Made by a program: the position numbers and the translations under genes
The notes under the pieces: model-generated
What the model was told of the DNA's origin: nothing
What the model saw: the letters and a program-made list of their open reading frames with translations, nothing else
Databases searched by the model: none
Assembly: GCA_033296885.1 (NCBI GenBank)
Contig: MU863906.1
Span: forward strand, 220,855-284,854
Length of the DNA stretch: 64,000 nt
Direction: 5' to 3'
Source: Triangularia verruculosa
Taxonomy: Eukaryota > Ascomycota > Sordariomycetes > Sordariales > Podosporaceae
In this document: piece after piece, positions 11,501 through 23,772 of the stretch
How positions within the stretch are numbered: position 1 is the first letter of the stretch
Layout of the letters: every line of letters begins with the position of its first letter

Positions 11501-12488
11501 AGCGGGCTGGTCGTCGTGCCCAAACACCGAGTCTTACACCAAACTGAAAACGATTCCGTCCCTCTTCGTCAGGCAATCCATACACTCCAAATTCTGCTCG
11601 GTAGGTCTGTTCGCTTGCGATGGTTTCGAGGGGCGTAGACCTGAAAATAGGAATGCAACTACTAGTCACTCAGAGAATTAGTACTCGAAGGGGAACACTG
11701 CATAATGCAACAATGGCTCAATTGAGGCTTGCTATCGCGTCTGAGTACATGGCTACATGATGTTGACTCCCAGAGGGAACGGCAACTTGAACAAGAGAAA
11801 AAAGTTATGCTATGCCATGACGGCGACAGTATTGTGCAAAAAGACGGGGTGTGGCATTGCATTGGCAGGCGTTGAGGCTGGTGATGTGCTAATGGTGGTA
11901 GCGGGAAAATGATATGGCTTGAAACATACCTTGATTCGTCCAGGAAACTATTCCAAGTCGGATGCGATTTTGTCGCTGCGGAAGAACTGACAGCTCCGAG
12001 AGGGAACGGAAGGAGTTTTCACCGCGTTGCCAGACCCGAATATTTTTGGGCGCCCACGCTGAATTTTTCTGCACCACCACAGCCAAGCACAGGCACAAGC
12101 CGCATTCCCCGTCTTTTGTGGCTGAAGCTTACTAAGGACTATATTAAGTCGAGGTTCATGAGAGAGTCCATCTCGACTGTTCATTTCAATGTAGAGTTAT
12201 CAATGGAAATCACAGCCATCAAAGTATTGCAAACAAACCGAAGGGTATAAAATGACAACTAGCTGAATGCAATGTACAAAACACTTCGGGCATCCCCCTC
12301 CTGGCCTTCGGTCACCTTCAACCCCCCCCCCCCCCTTTCCCTTCCCTCACGCTGTCCGCTGAAGAAGCCTCATTACAAAACTATCCGAGCTGCCCATCGC
12401 TGCGGCGGCCGGCTATAAGAACAGATAAAATCACAAAGAACAGGCCAAAAACTCCTCAGTTGCCTATGGCAACCTGCTACTTGTCCGA
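11501..12488. other. intergenic region
   Basis: Upstream of the zinc-cluster gene and downstream of the coiled-coil gene (both minus). It probably holds the regulator's promoter and long leader plus the coiled-coil gene's 3' UTR. No gene was recognised. Confidence 0.45.
12322..12335. repeat. poly-C run of 14
   Basis: An uninterrupted run of 14 C on the plus strand (poly-G on the transcribed strand of the minus gene), downstream of the coiled-coil gene's stop codon, so probably in its 3' UTR. Runs like this are prone to length change and sequencing error. Confidence 0.7.
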
Positions 12489-15400
12489 CTAGGGCGATGA
12501 CGCCTTTAGGTCCGTGATGGACTGGAGGATGCGCTGGTTCGACTTGGCAATGTCTTCCTCCAGCTCGACAAGCTGGCTGATTTCAGCCTGGGCTTTAGCG
12601 ATCTGCATCACCCGTCCTGCGTTAGCCAGTCTCAGCCCAAGAAAGAGAGGGTTAGAGAAAATGTTGGTAGTTCGCACCGAAGCTAGCGCTGCGGATGAAT
12701 AGTCCACCTCGGGCTCACCTTCCGCTGCGGATACCCCGTTCTGCTCATCTCCATTCGTCCCCGCAAATCGGCTCGCCGCGAGGCCCTTGGGGGAGTCGGC
12801 CTTGGTCTGCATCGCCATATTAGTGACTAGAAAACCATGGCCCCGTGGTGAGACATCAGTACCTTGACCTCTGCAAGCTCGGCCTCCCGGACCTTGAGGT
12901 GGGTTTTGAGCTCTGCAACCTCCTTGTCGGCCTCGGACACCCGCTGTTCGGCCTCGGAGAGCCGTTGTTCAACCTCCGACAGACGCCTCTGCGCATCCGA
13001 CAGACGCTTCTCCGCCTCCGCCTTCTCCTTCTCCACGGCAATCTTCGAGGCGCCATGCTCTTCAAGAATATTGTGAAGATCCTTGTAGTCCTGGACCCCC
13101 GCCTGCACCTTTTTCTCCGATTCTTCGAGATCCCTGTGAACAGAAGCGAGCTCTTGCCTGAGGCTGGCGACGTCGGCATTGGCCTTGCTGGCAGCTTCCT
13201 CCGCCTTGGTCACATCGCCATCATAGCGCGCCTTGAAACTGCTCAGTTGCTCGCGGAGGCTTTCAAGCTCGCTGTTGTCCTGCTTCGCATTCTTGACAGC
13301 ATCCAACTCAGCCTGGGCAGTGAACTTGTCCATCTTTTCCATGGCTAGTTGACCACCCATTTCATCCAACTCTTGTTGTAATTTGACCGCGTCGGCCCTC
13401 AACGTCTCGTTGGTAGCCTCGGCATCCGCCCTGGCCTGTTGCTCCTTTTGCAGAGCCTTCAGTTGCTCCTCGGAATCCGAGGCGTACTTTGCTCTGATTT
13501 CGGCCAAAAGGCTATCGTGACGAGCATTGGCAGCTTCCAGCTCGGCGATGTGCTTAGCCGCAGCCTCTGCATTCTTCGCCTCGAGTTCGTCATTCTTCGC
13601 CTGGATATCTTTAACTGTTGCCTCAAGCTCGGCATATTTGGCTTGGAGGTCGACAATTTCGGCCTCGCGGTCGTGGACGAGAGCTTCGGCTTGGGTGCGC
13701 ACTGTCTGGCCATCCTTCACCACCTCCTCCAATTCCCCGCTCCTAGCCTGGGCAGCTTCCAGCGTGGCCTTCAACTTGGTAACCTCCTCAGCATGTTGAG
13801 CTTGGAGTTCTTGGAGGGCATGCTCCAGATCTGCCGTGTGCTTATCTCCAAGATCCTTCTTCAGCTGCTCGAGCTGTGATTGAATGCTGTCATCGCCGGC
13901 GGACCTGGCAGCGGCCAGGTCGGCGGCGTGGCCTGCTTGGAGAGCCTCGAGCTCCTTGGATAGACTGGCCTTGCTCTGCTCCTTCAGAATGTCAATCTCC
14001 TCGCTGTGCTTCTCCTTGAGGGATTGAATCTCCTTCTCGCCCGCCTCCTGGGCTTGCCTGGTGGCACTTTTGGCGCCCTCCAACTCCTCGGCATGGCTGG
14101 CCCGTAAAGCATCCAAAGCCTGCTGATGCTCTGTCTCCTTCGCCTTCAGCGCGTCGATGGCATTCTCGAACTCGGCCTTGGCGGCCTCGAGAGCTTGCGA
14201 ATGGCTCGCAACTGCTTGCTCGTGAGTCTCGACCAGCTCAGCATGCTTAACCTCCAGCTCCTCAAACTTGCGCTTGAAAAAGGCATCGCCCCTAAGCTCT
14301 TCAATCTCCTTCTCATAGTCCTGGCTGACCTGTCTAAGTTGTTCTTGGTGGTGTCCGACTTTCTCCGTCAGCTTAGAATGCTCCTCCTTGACATTGGCAT
14401 GCTCTTGCTCGAGGCTGGCATAAGCAGCATCTTTAGCAGCGGCCTCTCCCTTCAGGCCTTTGATGATCGTTTGAAGATCAGCATGGGTACTGTTGGCCTT
14501 GTTGAGCTCTTCCCTGGCAGATGAGAGCTCGGACTCGAGAGAAGACAGACGAGCCTCCAGTGCAGTCACTGATTTGTTCTTCGTCTCGAGCTCGGCCTTG
14601 GCAGCCTCAGCGGCCTGCTCGGCAGCTTGCAGGCGGTTCTCGAGCTCTGCAACCTTGCTTTGCGCCGCCTCTTGAGCACGCTCAAATTTTTGAGCAAGTT
14701 TCTCATCAAGCTCCTTCGCCCGCTGCTCATATTGCTTGATGGAGTCGTCGGCAGAGTGAGTCTTGGCCTGCTCGAGCTCCTCCTGATACTTGTTCGTCAG
14801 AGCCTGCAGATCTGCTTGGTACCCTTCTGTCAAAGTATTTTTTAAAGACTGTAGCTCGGCAGTATGCTTCTCCTCCGCCCCCTCAAACTTCTGCATGACC
14901 TTCTCAAGCTCAGCCTTATGGTCAGCCTGCAGCTTGTCGAGTTCCTGTTTGAGGTTCGCGATCTCGGCCTCGGCTGTTTCCTTGGCGCTTGTGGCGGCGG
15001 CAAGCTGACTTTGCTGGGCTGTGAGCTCCTCCTTAGCAGCGGCGAGCTTTTCTTGTGCCTTCCGAACCTCCCTGTTCAGGGCCTCGAGGAGAACGTCATG
15101 TTCTGCTCTTAGACCCTCCAAGGCATCCTGGCCGATGGCGGGCTCTGACGCTTCCTGCTTGGCTTGCTGGGCGGCGTCCAGTGCTTGTGTGAGCTCCTCA
15201 ATCTTGGCCTGGGCAGAGGGAATCTGAGCTCTGAGCTCCGCGATCTCAGCCTCGCTAGAAGAAAGCTTGTTCTTGAGGTCCTCGATCTCCTTGGCCGATT
15301 CAGCGGCCGCGGCAGCAGCCGTGGCAGATGTGCCCGAGGCCAGCGAGGGGCGAGAGACGTGGCGAGTAGCGGTGCCAGTGGCGGACCCTCCGACTGTCGA

Positions 15401-16078
15401 CAATCTCTTCTTAGCATCGCCAACACCGCCGGTGGCTGGAGGTCTAGTGGTGGTACGTGTGGTGGTTGGGGGAGCCGATGCTGTCGTGCTCGTTGTTCGG
15501 ACAGTGCCTGAGGTTGATCGGGACCCCGCGGTGGTGGTACCGGAGGTCACAGGCTTTCTAGCGGCGGCAGTTGAACTGGCAATAGCACTGGTTCTGCTGC
15601 TCTTCCCTGGAGAGTCAGTGGCACTGCCAGGTATGGCTGAGGTGCGGCGTGCTGCCGAAGCCGTGGTTCTCTTCTTCTCATCCTCAGATTGCGAAGGCTG
15701 GGAGCGATGAGACACGGTGGAAGCGGCGGTGCCCGGACGCTTAGGGAGGGTTGTACTGGCAGCAGTCCGTGTCGATGAAGGCTTCACCAAACCACTTGTA
15801 GTACTTGTTCGTGATGAAGCTCCGGCAGGCGGTTTGGCGGCGGTACCACTGGTCGCGGTTGGACGGCGAACACCGGTGGCGGTGGTAGAAGTAGTACGCT
15901 TGGTCGCCGCGGCGGCTGGTGCCGCGGCAGTCTTCGCCTTGGGGGAGGCAGCGGTAGATGAGGACACAGTGGGCGAGACTGGAGGGGGTGTCGGGGTAGC
16001 CTCTTCTCTTGGGGCGGCGGTCTGCTGCTCAGGGGCGGCCGCCGGCTCGACGGCACCGGTGATCTCGACGTCTGACAT
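12489..16078 (-). CDS. large coiled-coil protein with Ser/Thr/Ala-rich head
   Basis: Two exons, 16078-12863 and 12806-12489, joined by a 57-nt intron (donor GTACTG, branch CACTAATA, acceptor CAG) in phase 0; product 1177 aa. Residues 1-260 are low complexity, rich in Ala, Pro, Ser and Thr with scattered Arg/Lys, typical of a disordered microtubule- or membrane-associated head. From about 260 to 1075 the sequence is almost continuous heptad coiled coil (repeated EEL, AEL, LEAA, KLQ patterns). The last ~100 residues, encoded by exon 2, contain a less charged stretch (NIFSNPLFLGLRLANAGRV) and a final short coil. Such proteins have been annotated in fungi as M-protein-repeat or myosin-like, but composition alone drives those names. 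I infer a structural or tethering role; no enzyme motif is present. Start choice: MSDVEITG at 16078, the first ATG of the frame. Confidence 0.82.
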
Positions 16079-17556
16079 GACGGGATGATAGACAAGATAG
16101 CAATGGATGATGCTCTCGAAGAAATGGATGGATACTGGTAGTTAAAAGAGTCGTGTCAACTGTCAAGCTTGGTGTTAATACGTAAAGTCGGTGGGGACCA
16201 AAAGAGATTATGTGCAATTAAAAGACTCTGGATCAAAAGAACAGGAGAGAAGCAGAAAGGGATGCCAAAGTAAACAAGACAGATGGAAGTTTAGGAGGTG
16301 AGGAAAGTCAACCTGACAGCTTGGAAAGCCCTCTGTCAAAAGCCACCGTAACGGCAGGATAAGTACACTCACTCACCTTTGCAATGAAGTCAAGTTGAAT
16401 TGGCTGTTGCCGTGCAGGCCGCAGGAACAGGAAGCTTTGGCCCCGGCTCCGCGATAGAATGGGACGATGGCGAGAGACACAGCAGTTAAGACCGGGCGGG
16501 CGCACAACACGCACTGTGTTCTTGTACTCGGTAAGGAAAGAAGGAAGAATGTTTTGAAGTCTCAACAGAAGATCAAGACAGTCGCAACCAACGCTGTGAG
16601 AAGGAGGACGAGGGAAAAAAAAAGAGGAGCTCTTGCGGTCGGTGACTGGTCACTCGCTTCCAGAATGCTGCCCACGCCGCCCAGAGGGGAAAGGCGCGGG
16701 TCCAGAGTGGGCGACCCCGGGAAGCGGTGGGCGACAGCGTGGAGAGCCGTAAGGAGGGGCCGACAGGGGTAGCTCCCTCTTCTCACCTCCTCTTGAAGGA
16801 CCCTCGACCATTCAGAGCACCCAAAAGACCAATTCGTTTCATTGCTCGCATCACACTTGCTGGATGCATGACAAGACCCGGGGCGGTTATCATCCATTCG
16901 ACAGCGGCAGTTCACATGGATCTTCTTCATTCAACCGTTTCGATGACTCGGAACATGTCCTACCATGCGCGGCTGAGGCACCTGCGGATGTGTCAGAATC
17001 TGGTACCCAGCCGGGATTTTCGTGGATGATGTTTGGTCTCTGTCAGTTTTGCCATCCGACTGGGAAAGTCGTTGCCCCCTTTTGAAGAAAGACATCCTTT
17101 TTTTTTAATATCAAAGAGGACCCCAGAAAAGGAGAATACACAGGGGATCACGAACTATCGCGCACACCATTCCGAATCGGTGCCATTATGAGCGCAAGCT
17201 TCCCAGCTCCCCGGGTCGGCACGGACAGGCCCATGTGGATTCAGGGTCAAGCGAAGTCGTCAACAGCGCCCCTGTGAAGATCGGAGTTAAAAGATGAGAC
17301 GAAAGTCTGTCAAGGTGACGGCAAAACCTCCCGCCCGGCAGCGGATCCCTCTGGCCCTGTTGTTGAGCTCAAATAATTCCAAAATCATACAGACGTGTGC
17401 CAGATCTGAGTGTTGTTGAGAAGACAGAAGCTGTCCGGGTGTGGGGACGGGGTGGAACACAATTATCAATGCCATCTTTTGGCGGCTGCTTCGTCGGCCT
17501 CGGTGTGTCGACGGTGATGGCCTCTACTACCACAGCTGGTCTTCAACAAATAATAC
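16079..17556. other. intergenic region upstream of the coiled-coil gene
   Basis: Likely the promoter and leader of the coiled-coil gene (minus) and the 5' flank of the tRNA-Leu. It includes a T-run near 17097-17107. Short open frames occur on both strands but none has recognisable protein character. Confidence 0.45.
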
Positions 17557-17666
17557 GGTGAGATGGCCGAGCGGTCTAAGGCGCCACGTTAAGGTTCTCC
17601 TTAATCAACATCTTCCACAAGATTCCGTGGTCCGAAAGGGCGTGGGTTCGAATCCCACTCTCATCA
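17557..17666 (+). tRNA. tRNA-Leu(AAG) with intron
   Basis: A complete cloverleaf can be folded. The acceptor stem GGTGAGA (17557-17563) pairs with TCTCATC (17659-17665), one G-U pair, discriminator A at 17666. The D arm is GCC...GGC. The anticodon stem CCACG (17584-17588) pairs with CGTGG (17626-17630), with anticodon AAG at 17591-17593. A 30-nt intron (17595-17624) sits one base 3' of the anticodon, the canonical eukaryotic position. A long variable arm (TCC GAAA GGG) as expected for Leu is followed by the T arm GTGGG TTCGAAT CCCAC. Confidence 0.95.
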
Positions 17667-18335
17667 TATCCTTTTGCAAATTCCTCAAGCAAGACTTATT
17701 TTTTGCCCTCTCTACAGCTACTATCTTATCAGACTACCAGTCGGCTTCACTACTGCGTACTATACGATATTACGCGAGGAATTCCATGAAGCGTTGACGT
17801 CAGCCTTGACCATGGCGATTGGTGGGGTCAGTGGCTTGAGCTGTTCTGTATTTACACCATAAGACAAAATAGTAGATACGGGTCAACACGTGAATCAGGG
17901 CAATGGGACACTCTGGGCTGTTATTGACCCTCAAGAGGCATATTATTGAGCAGAAACATGCCGGAACTCCTTTCTGGCTATCCTTCTATACTGCAAGTCG
18001 CAAAGACATTGTGTACTCAAGAAACGAAACTTACATCTTTCACGTAATTACATGCGTGTCACTGTCCAGCTCCCCGCCATTTGCCGATAGCTTCAACCCC
18101 TCTCACCCCGCTTACCAATTGAAAGCCATTTGATTTTCCGTCCGATAACCGCTCCTTTTCCCTTCTCTCACTATACATATGAGCTTCTCACTACGGGCAT
18201 CGCAGCGGTTGAGATTTCTTGTTCCGTCACTGCAGAAGAAGCCGTCGTTTGTTCCACCAGGTATGAATACCGTGAAAGTGTGAGGCGACAGAAAGCTGAT
18301 TGAGGAGAGAAATAGTCTTGAGAGGATTCGCAACC
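17667..18335. other. intergenic region upstream of glyoxalase I
   Basis: Between tRNA-Leu and the glyoxalase gene. I see no gene. The stretch just before the ATG at 18336 is the probable leader and promoter of glyoxalase I. Confidence 0.5.
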
Positions 18336-19417
18336 ATGGCGTCGACTACTGATGTCAAAAACTACAAGTTGAATCACACGATGTGAGTTGTTTATCGGGT
18401 CTCATGATCGCGATGATGGAAGCTAACAGACAGACAGGATTCGCGTGAAGGACCCTCAGGAGTCCGGTTCGTCATATCATTTAACCCAATCCTTCAGCAC
18501 ATAACTAACCAACAAAATAATAAACAGTCAAATTCTACAACCACCTCGGCCTCTCTCTCCTCAAAAAACTCTCCTTCCCCGAGGCCAAATTCGACCTCTA
18601 CTTCCTCGGCTACGACGCCCCTGGCGCCGTCTCCCACGGCAAAAACCTCTGGGACCGCGAGGGCCTCATCGAGCTCACCCACAACTATGGTACCGAGTCC
18701 GACCCCAACTACAAGATCAACAACGGCAACGTCGAGCCCTACCGCGGCTTCGGCCACACGTGCATCTCGGTCGACAACATCCAGGCCGCCTGCCAGCGCA
18801 TCGAAGATGCCGGGTACAAGTTCCAGAAGAAGCTCACAGACGGCAAGATGAAGCACATTGCCTTTGCGCTGGACCCGGATGGGTACTGGGTCGAGGTGAT
18901 TGGGCAGAAGCCGGTGGAGGAGACGGAGGGGATCAAGGAGACGGACGTGGGGACGTACAGAATGAACCATACCATGATCAGAGTGAAGGATGCGGAGAAG
19001 TCACTCAAATTCTATCAGGAGGTCATGGGGATGAAGCTTTTCAGGACTCATGAGGCGAAGCAGGCGGGGTTTAACCTTTATTTCCTGGGGTATGAGGGTG
19101 AGCAAGGGCCTGCTGTGGAGGGTGCGAGTACCGCTGATCGGGAGGGCCTTTTGGAGCTCACCTGGAATTATGGAACGGAAAAGGACGAGGCGTTCAGTTA
19201 CCATGACGGTAACAAGGGTCCTCAGGGTTTCGGACATATTTGCGTGTCGGTCGACAGCTTGGAGAAGGCGTGTGAAAGGTTTGAGGGACTGAATGTCAAC
19301 TGGAAGAAGAGGTTGACGGACGGGAGGATGAAGAATGTGGCTTTTGTGCTGGATCCGGATGGGTACTGGGTTGAGATTGTCCAGAATGAGAGGTTTGCGG
19401 ATAAGGCTAACTTCTAA
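18336..19417 (+). CDS. GLO1: lactoylglutathione lyase (glyoxalase I), fused two-domain form
   Basis: Three exons, 18336-18382, 18438-18466 and 18528-19417, give 321 aa, close to the 326 aa of yeast Glo1. It isomerises the hemithioacetal of methylglyoxal and glutathione to S-lactoylglutathione in the cytosol. Two tandem VOC domains are obvious: each starts with NHTMIRVKD, continues with LELT-NYGTE (LIELTHNYGTE; LLELTWNYGTE), GFGH-C-SVD (GFGHTCISVD; GFGHICVSVD) and ends with the same ten residues, LDPDGYWVE. The metal ligands of each half (His of the NHT motif, Glu of ELT, His of GFGH, Glu of WVE) are present in both, implying two active sites as in yeast. The 29-nt middle exon is very short, and its downstream donor (GTTCGT) is non-consensus, but it alone keeps frame and restores QESVKFYNHLGL. 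Confidence 0.95.
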
Positions 19418-20596
19418 GTGCTTGATTACTGTACGGCTGAGGGGAAAGGGCGGGAGAATATGCAGGTGGTTTTGAGCGCGTGATGGGTAGATCTGTACGT
19501 TTTTTGGCTGAGGGGGCGATTTGATGTTGAAAATGTTAGCCAGTAAGATGTCTTCTCCCACTCTCTGTGTGTTATGATTCCCCTCATGAGAGGTGCAAAA
19601 TGCAGCTGTACCGAGAGACTGAGTGTCTGTGTGTTTGGACGCGTATGTGATATGCTTGTTGGTAGGACTAACTGACTGTGGGTGTGAGAAGGTGTGGGAT
19701 GACAGGGAAGGTAGTAGTGGAGACTACCCCAGACAGTTGAGACAGCCCCCAAGACAAGGATGCTGACAGCTTATTCGACGGGGGAATATATGCAGAAGTG
19801 CTTGCATTAGCCAAACGTGGGGGAATGTGGGAAGGGCAGGCAAGTGAGGGGTTCCATTCCTTCCACACGCAACCAGGCTTGAGATGTATGTACAAGTGTG
19901 GGGAGCCATGAGTGGGAGAGCACGTTTCTTAGCTTTCAATATGAACTTCCTGACAGGACTCTAGCGAATGATTCGAGCTTCTACAAGGCCATTACTGACA
20001 AGGTTGTATAATTGCTGCCTATTAACCAATCACAGTGCCTGATCAGAGCTGCGAAAGCTTGGAACATGATGATGTCTTTGTCACATATAGACTGGGCAAT
20101 ATGGTGGCGTGTAAGTGGCCCCCCCTCACTTCTATTTGGCCGGGCTGGTTCTTTATGATTGTTCTCGGCAGGCAGACGGACCACATCCGACACCGACCCC
20201 CAACCGTCACATCTCCAACAATGTCCCCGGAGATGTACGTCGGTCATCGGTACAATTCATCCATTGGCCTTTACTGCGTGGTCCTGCAGGGCCTCCTACG
20301 CGAAGACGACTGTTTTGGGTATCCCGCATATGTCGTGACTTAAGATCAGAAAGGGCCGGACCGTGAAAGGGAGCTTACCTTGCTGCAGATTGACCCCGCA
20401 GATCGAAGGCAGTGGTAGGTAGGTGTATATAACCTCGCCCTTACCCCTATCTTTTCACGCCTTCGTTCTGTGTTCAGAATCTTGGTCGAAGACTGTCTCA
20501 GCTTGATCCATCGACCAACCAAAAACCTACCCTCAAACACTACCTTATCTTCTTTCACACCAGCAACTTCACTTCACCACCTAGCCACCTCCCATC
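19418..20596. other. intergenic region with the dehydrogenase promoter
   Basis: No gene seen. The distal end holds a TATA-like GTATATAA at about 20424-20431, about 170 bases before the phosphoglycerate dehydrogenase ATG, after a GTAGGTAGGTG stretch. The pyrimidine-rich sequence just before 20597 looks like its leader. Confidence 0.45.
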
Positions 20597-22424
20597 ATGG
20601 CTCCCTCCGCCATCGACCCCCCTTCCTTCTCCAATCTCTCCCCAGATGTCCCCAGAATCCTCATCCCAGAGAAACTCTCACCCGAAGGCCTAGCCCTCCT
20701 TTCATCCTCTGGCTTCCACCTCGACATCCCACCTCCCGGGTCCCTCTCCCCAGAGGATCTCGCCGCCAAAATTGGCTCTTACCAAGCTCTGATAGTCCGC
20801 TCAGAAACCAAGGTCACCGCCTCACTCCTCTCGGCAGGCTCTAAACTCAAAGTCGTCGCCCGCGCCGGCGTTGGCGTCGATAACATCGATGTCAAGGCCG
20901 CTACTGAGCGAGGAGTCATTGTTGTCAACAGTCCCTCAGGTAACATCCTCGCCGCGGCTGAGCACACCATTGCTCTCTTGATGGCCACAGCAAGAAACGT
21001 GCCCCGGGGAGACACCACCTTGAAGCAGGGTAAATGGGAGCGAGGCAAGCTCGTAGGTGTAGAGGTGGGTGGGAAGACGCTGGGTATTGTTGGGCTGGGG
21101 AAGGTAGGGCTCAAAGTTGCGAGGGTAGCCTCGCAAGGTTTGGGCATGACAGTCATTGGACTTGATCCGTATGCCAGTGCAGAAGTAGCTAAGGCTGCTG
21201 GTGTGTCGCTCGTGGGGAGTTTAGATGAACTACTGCCACAAGTAGATTTCCTGACTGCACACACCCCATTGTTGGCGAGCACTCTCAATCTGCTAGGGGA
21301 GGAGCAGTTCAAGAAGATGAAGAAGACGGCAAGGGTGCTGAACGTCGCGAGAGGTGGTGTCTACAACGAGGAGGCCTTGTTGAAAGCATTGGACGAAGGT
21401 TGGATCGCCGGCGCAGGCATCGACGTCTTCACCCAGGAGCCACCCAAAGAAGGGAGCATCCCCCTGACCCTTGCCCAGCATCCAAAGGTAGTCAGCACAC
21501 CACATCTCGGAGCCTCAACGGTAGAAGCCCAAGAAAACGTCTCCATCGACGTCTGCAAACAAGTCGTCGAAATCCTCAAAGGCGGCCTCCCCACCGCAGC
21601 AGTCAACGCACCTCTCATCCTCCCCGAGGAATACCGGCGCCTCCAACCGTTCGTCAAGCTGTACGTTCTCCTTCCCCCCCTTCCCCTCCTTTTCTATTTC
21701 TCTCAAACTAACCCCTCCCCTCCTTATTTCCAGCGTCGAAAAAATCGGCAGCCTCCACACCCAACACTACGCCAACCCCAACCCCAAATCTACTACTACT
21801 ACCACCACCACCCGCCGCTTCGAACTAATCTACCACGGCGACCTCGCCACCATAACCAACACCCGCCCCTTATTCGCCGCCCTCGTCAAAGGCCTCGTCA
21901 CCCCCATCTCCAACACCAACATCAACATCGTCAACGCCACCCTCATCGCCAAAGACCGGGGCATCGCCATCGACGAGAAGCACGTCTCGTCTCATTCAAG
22001 CACCTACGCCAGCGCCGTCACCCTCCGCTCCATTTCCACCACCGACAACAACGATTCCGACCAGATCATCGAGGGATACGTCTCGGGCAACGCGGTATTC
22101 ATCTCCAAACTCGACAGGTTTGCGGCAAACTTCACCCCCGAGGGGACGCTGCTTATCCTGCACAACTACGACGAGCCGGGCAAGATTGGGAACGTGGGGA
22201 TGGTGCTCGGCAGGCATGGGATTAATATCACGTTCATGCAGGTTGCGGGGCTGAACCAGGAGGCGAGGAGGAAGGTGGTGGATGATGGGCCGGTGGATGA
22301 CAGTGGGAATGGGCTGAAGGAGGCGCTGATGATCTTGGGGGTTGGGGGGGAGGTCACGAAGGAGTTGATTGGGGAGTTGGGGAGGCAGGAGGGGATTTTG
22401 GATGTGAGTGTTGTTAGGTTGTAA
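20597..22424 (+). CDS. D-3-phosphoglycerate dehydrogenase, long form with ACT domain
   Basis: Two exons, 20597-21660 and 21734-22424, separated by a 73-nt intron (GTACGT...CCAG), give 584 aa. The enzyme oxidises 3-phosphoglycerate to phosphohydroxypyruvate, the first step of serine synthesis. Visible motifs: Rossmann GIVGLGKVGLKVA at about 158-170, catalytic Arg in NVARGGVYNEEA, Glu in FTQEPP and His in STPHLGAST. After the intron comes the allosteric substrate-binding-like domain, and the C-terminus is an ACT domain (LLILHNYDEPGKIGNVGMVL...INITFMQV), normally the site of serine feedback. The order PGDH-ASB-ACT at this length matches the long SerA type of bacteria and plants rather than yeast Ser3/Ser33. 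A Thr run and an Asn-Thr-rich stretch lie near the start of exon 2. The middle of exon 2 is unusually C-rich and the 3' end G-rich. Confidence 0.93.
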
Positions 22425-23210
22425 AGACGAGGGACGGGTGTGTGTTAATATTTTTGTAATTACTTTATGGGGTTGTTGTTGTCGTTGTTGTTCTGTTTTC
22501 AACAAGCAGTTTTGTTAGTGGCAAAGAAGACATCCATGTCAAGTTGTCTCCATAGTCCGGTCCGGATCATCCGTGGGCAAGGGGTTGTCAGAATAAGCTT
22601 TCTCAACGGTCAAGGCCAATAACAGTCCCTCTTGACAATTTCCAGGTTGATGTCTGACAGTTGAAGTCTTGTCAATAAGGGAAAGGCGTTCCAAGCCGCT
22701 CGGGAGTCAAATATTGACTTCCCCGTTCTAACATCATTCAACGAAAAGAATACATTGTCAACACCGGGCACCCTTCATCCAAAACTAATTATAATTCACC
22801 CAAGAAAAAGGAACCCACCCAGTTGCATATTTACATAACATCCCATTGGCAAGAAAACAACGCCTCAAATCATTCCGCAGGAGCTTCCTTGCTCGACTCA
22901 ATTAACCTGGTCGTTTCAGTTCCCTGGAGACCCCCCCCCCGAATTTCCTGATCTGCATCCATCACCAAAAACACGACATACCGCCATTTAACTCCCACAC
23001 CATCGCAGAGAGATCATTTTCCCGGAAGACAACCCACGCGTGACATTCTTTTTTGATGGAACGACCAACTTTGGCTTGCACAGGAATTCCCGAGGCGACG
23101 GATTTGGTGTACGGGCACTCAAAACCCAGTTGTATCTCCACCAATCACCCCCACTTTGCCTCTATCAGGCAACATCCACCACCACCCACCCAAAAACCAC
23201 CAAGAAAAAT
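22425..23210. other. intergenic region
   Basis: 3' UTR of the dehydrogenase and upstream sequence of the next gene. Short runs of C and A; no gene recognised. The frame of the downstream gene is open back to 23040, so its start could lie there. Confidence 0.45.
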
Positions 23211-23696
23211 ATGTGCATGCAGAAAGACAAAGTCTGGGTAGAGTGCAATCACCGCGCCTTTTTCCGCTTCGAACCCTGCGTCAGATTTGGGAGGGGCTGC
23301 TTCGGCGCCGGCGGCGACCACGAGGAGGTGCCTGTGCAAGACATCTGCTCGGACTGCAAAAGAAAAGACCCAAACCCTGCCGCCCGAGAGGCCGACAGGC
23401 TGAGGAGGGAGATGGAGCTGCGGGCGAGGAGAGCAGAGGAGGAGCGCATTGCCGAGATCAAGAGACAGCAGAGCGAGGCCAGGAGGAAGGTCGAGGATGC
23501 GAGGAGAAAGCGGGAAGAAGAAGAGTTAAAGATGGCCCGGAAAAAGGAGAGAGAAAGACGGGCCTTGGCGGTCAAGGCCGCGAAGCAGCTTGATAAGGAA
23601 GATGCGCAAGCGCTGGAGAGCCATAAGCGGAAACACGAAGGAGAAGAAGAAGATGAGCCGAGGCCAAAAAGGCAGATGAGAGGCGGTAGCGGATGA
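23211..23696 (+). CDS. small Cys-containing protein with charged coiled-coil tail
   Basis: 161 aa from the ATG at 23211 (MCMQKDKVWVECNHRAFFRF), or 218 aa from 23040; the shorter form is preferred because the extra N-terminus looks like leader. Residues 1-50 contain four spaced cysteines (VECNHR, EPCVRFGRGCFG, DICSDC), suggesting a small metal-binding fold. Residues 55-145 are a highly charged Arg/Glu helix (RREMELRARRAEEERI...), and the end is a basic nuclear-targeting-like stretch (RPKRQMRGGSG). Similar short proteins are common uncharacterised genes in filamentous ascomycetes. I do not recognise a named family. Confidence 0.6.
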   Translation: MCMQKDKVWVECNHRAFFRFEPCVRFGRGCFGAGGDHEEVPVQDICSDCKRKDPNPAAREADRLRREMELRARRAEEERIAEIKRQQSEARRKVEDARRKREEEELKMARKKERERRALAVKAAKQLDKEDAQALESHKRKHEGEEEDEPRPKRQMRGGSG

Positions 23697-23772
23697 CGAG
23701 GGTGTCAACGGCGAAAACGGCATAGCATTGATTCAAGCGGCATATTAGCGATGTTTTCTAGATACCCAGCAA

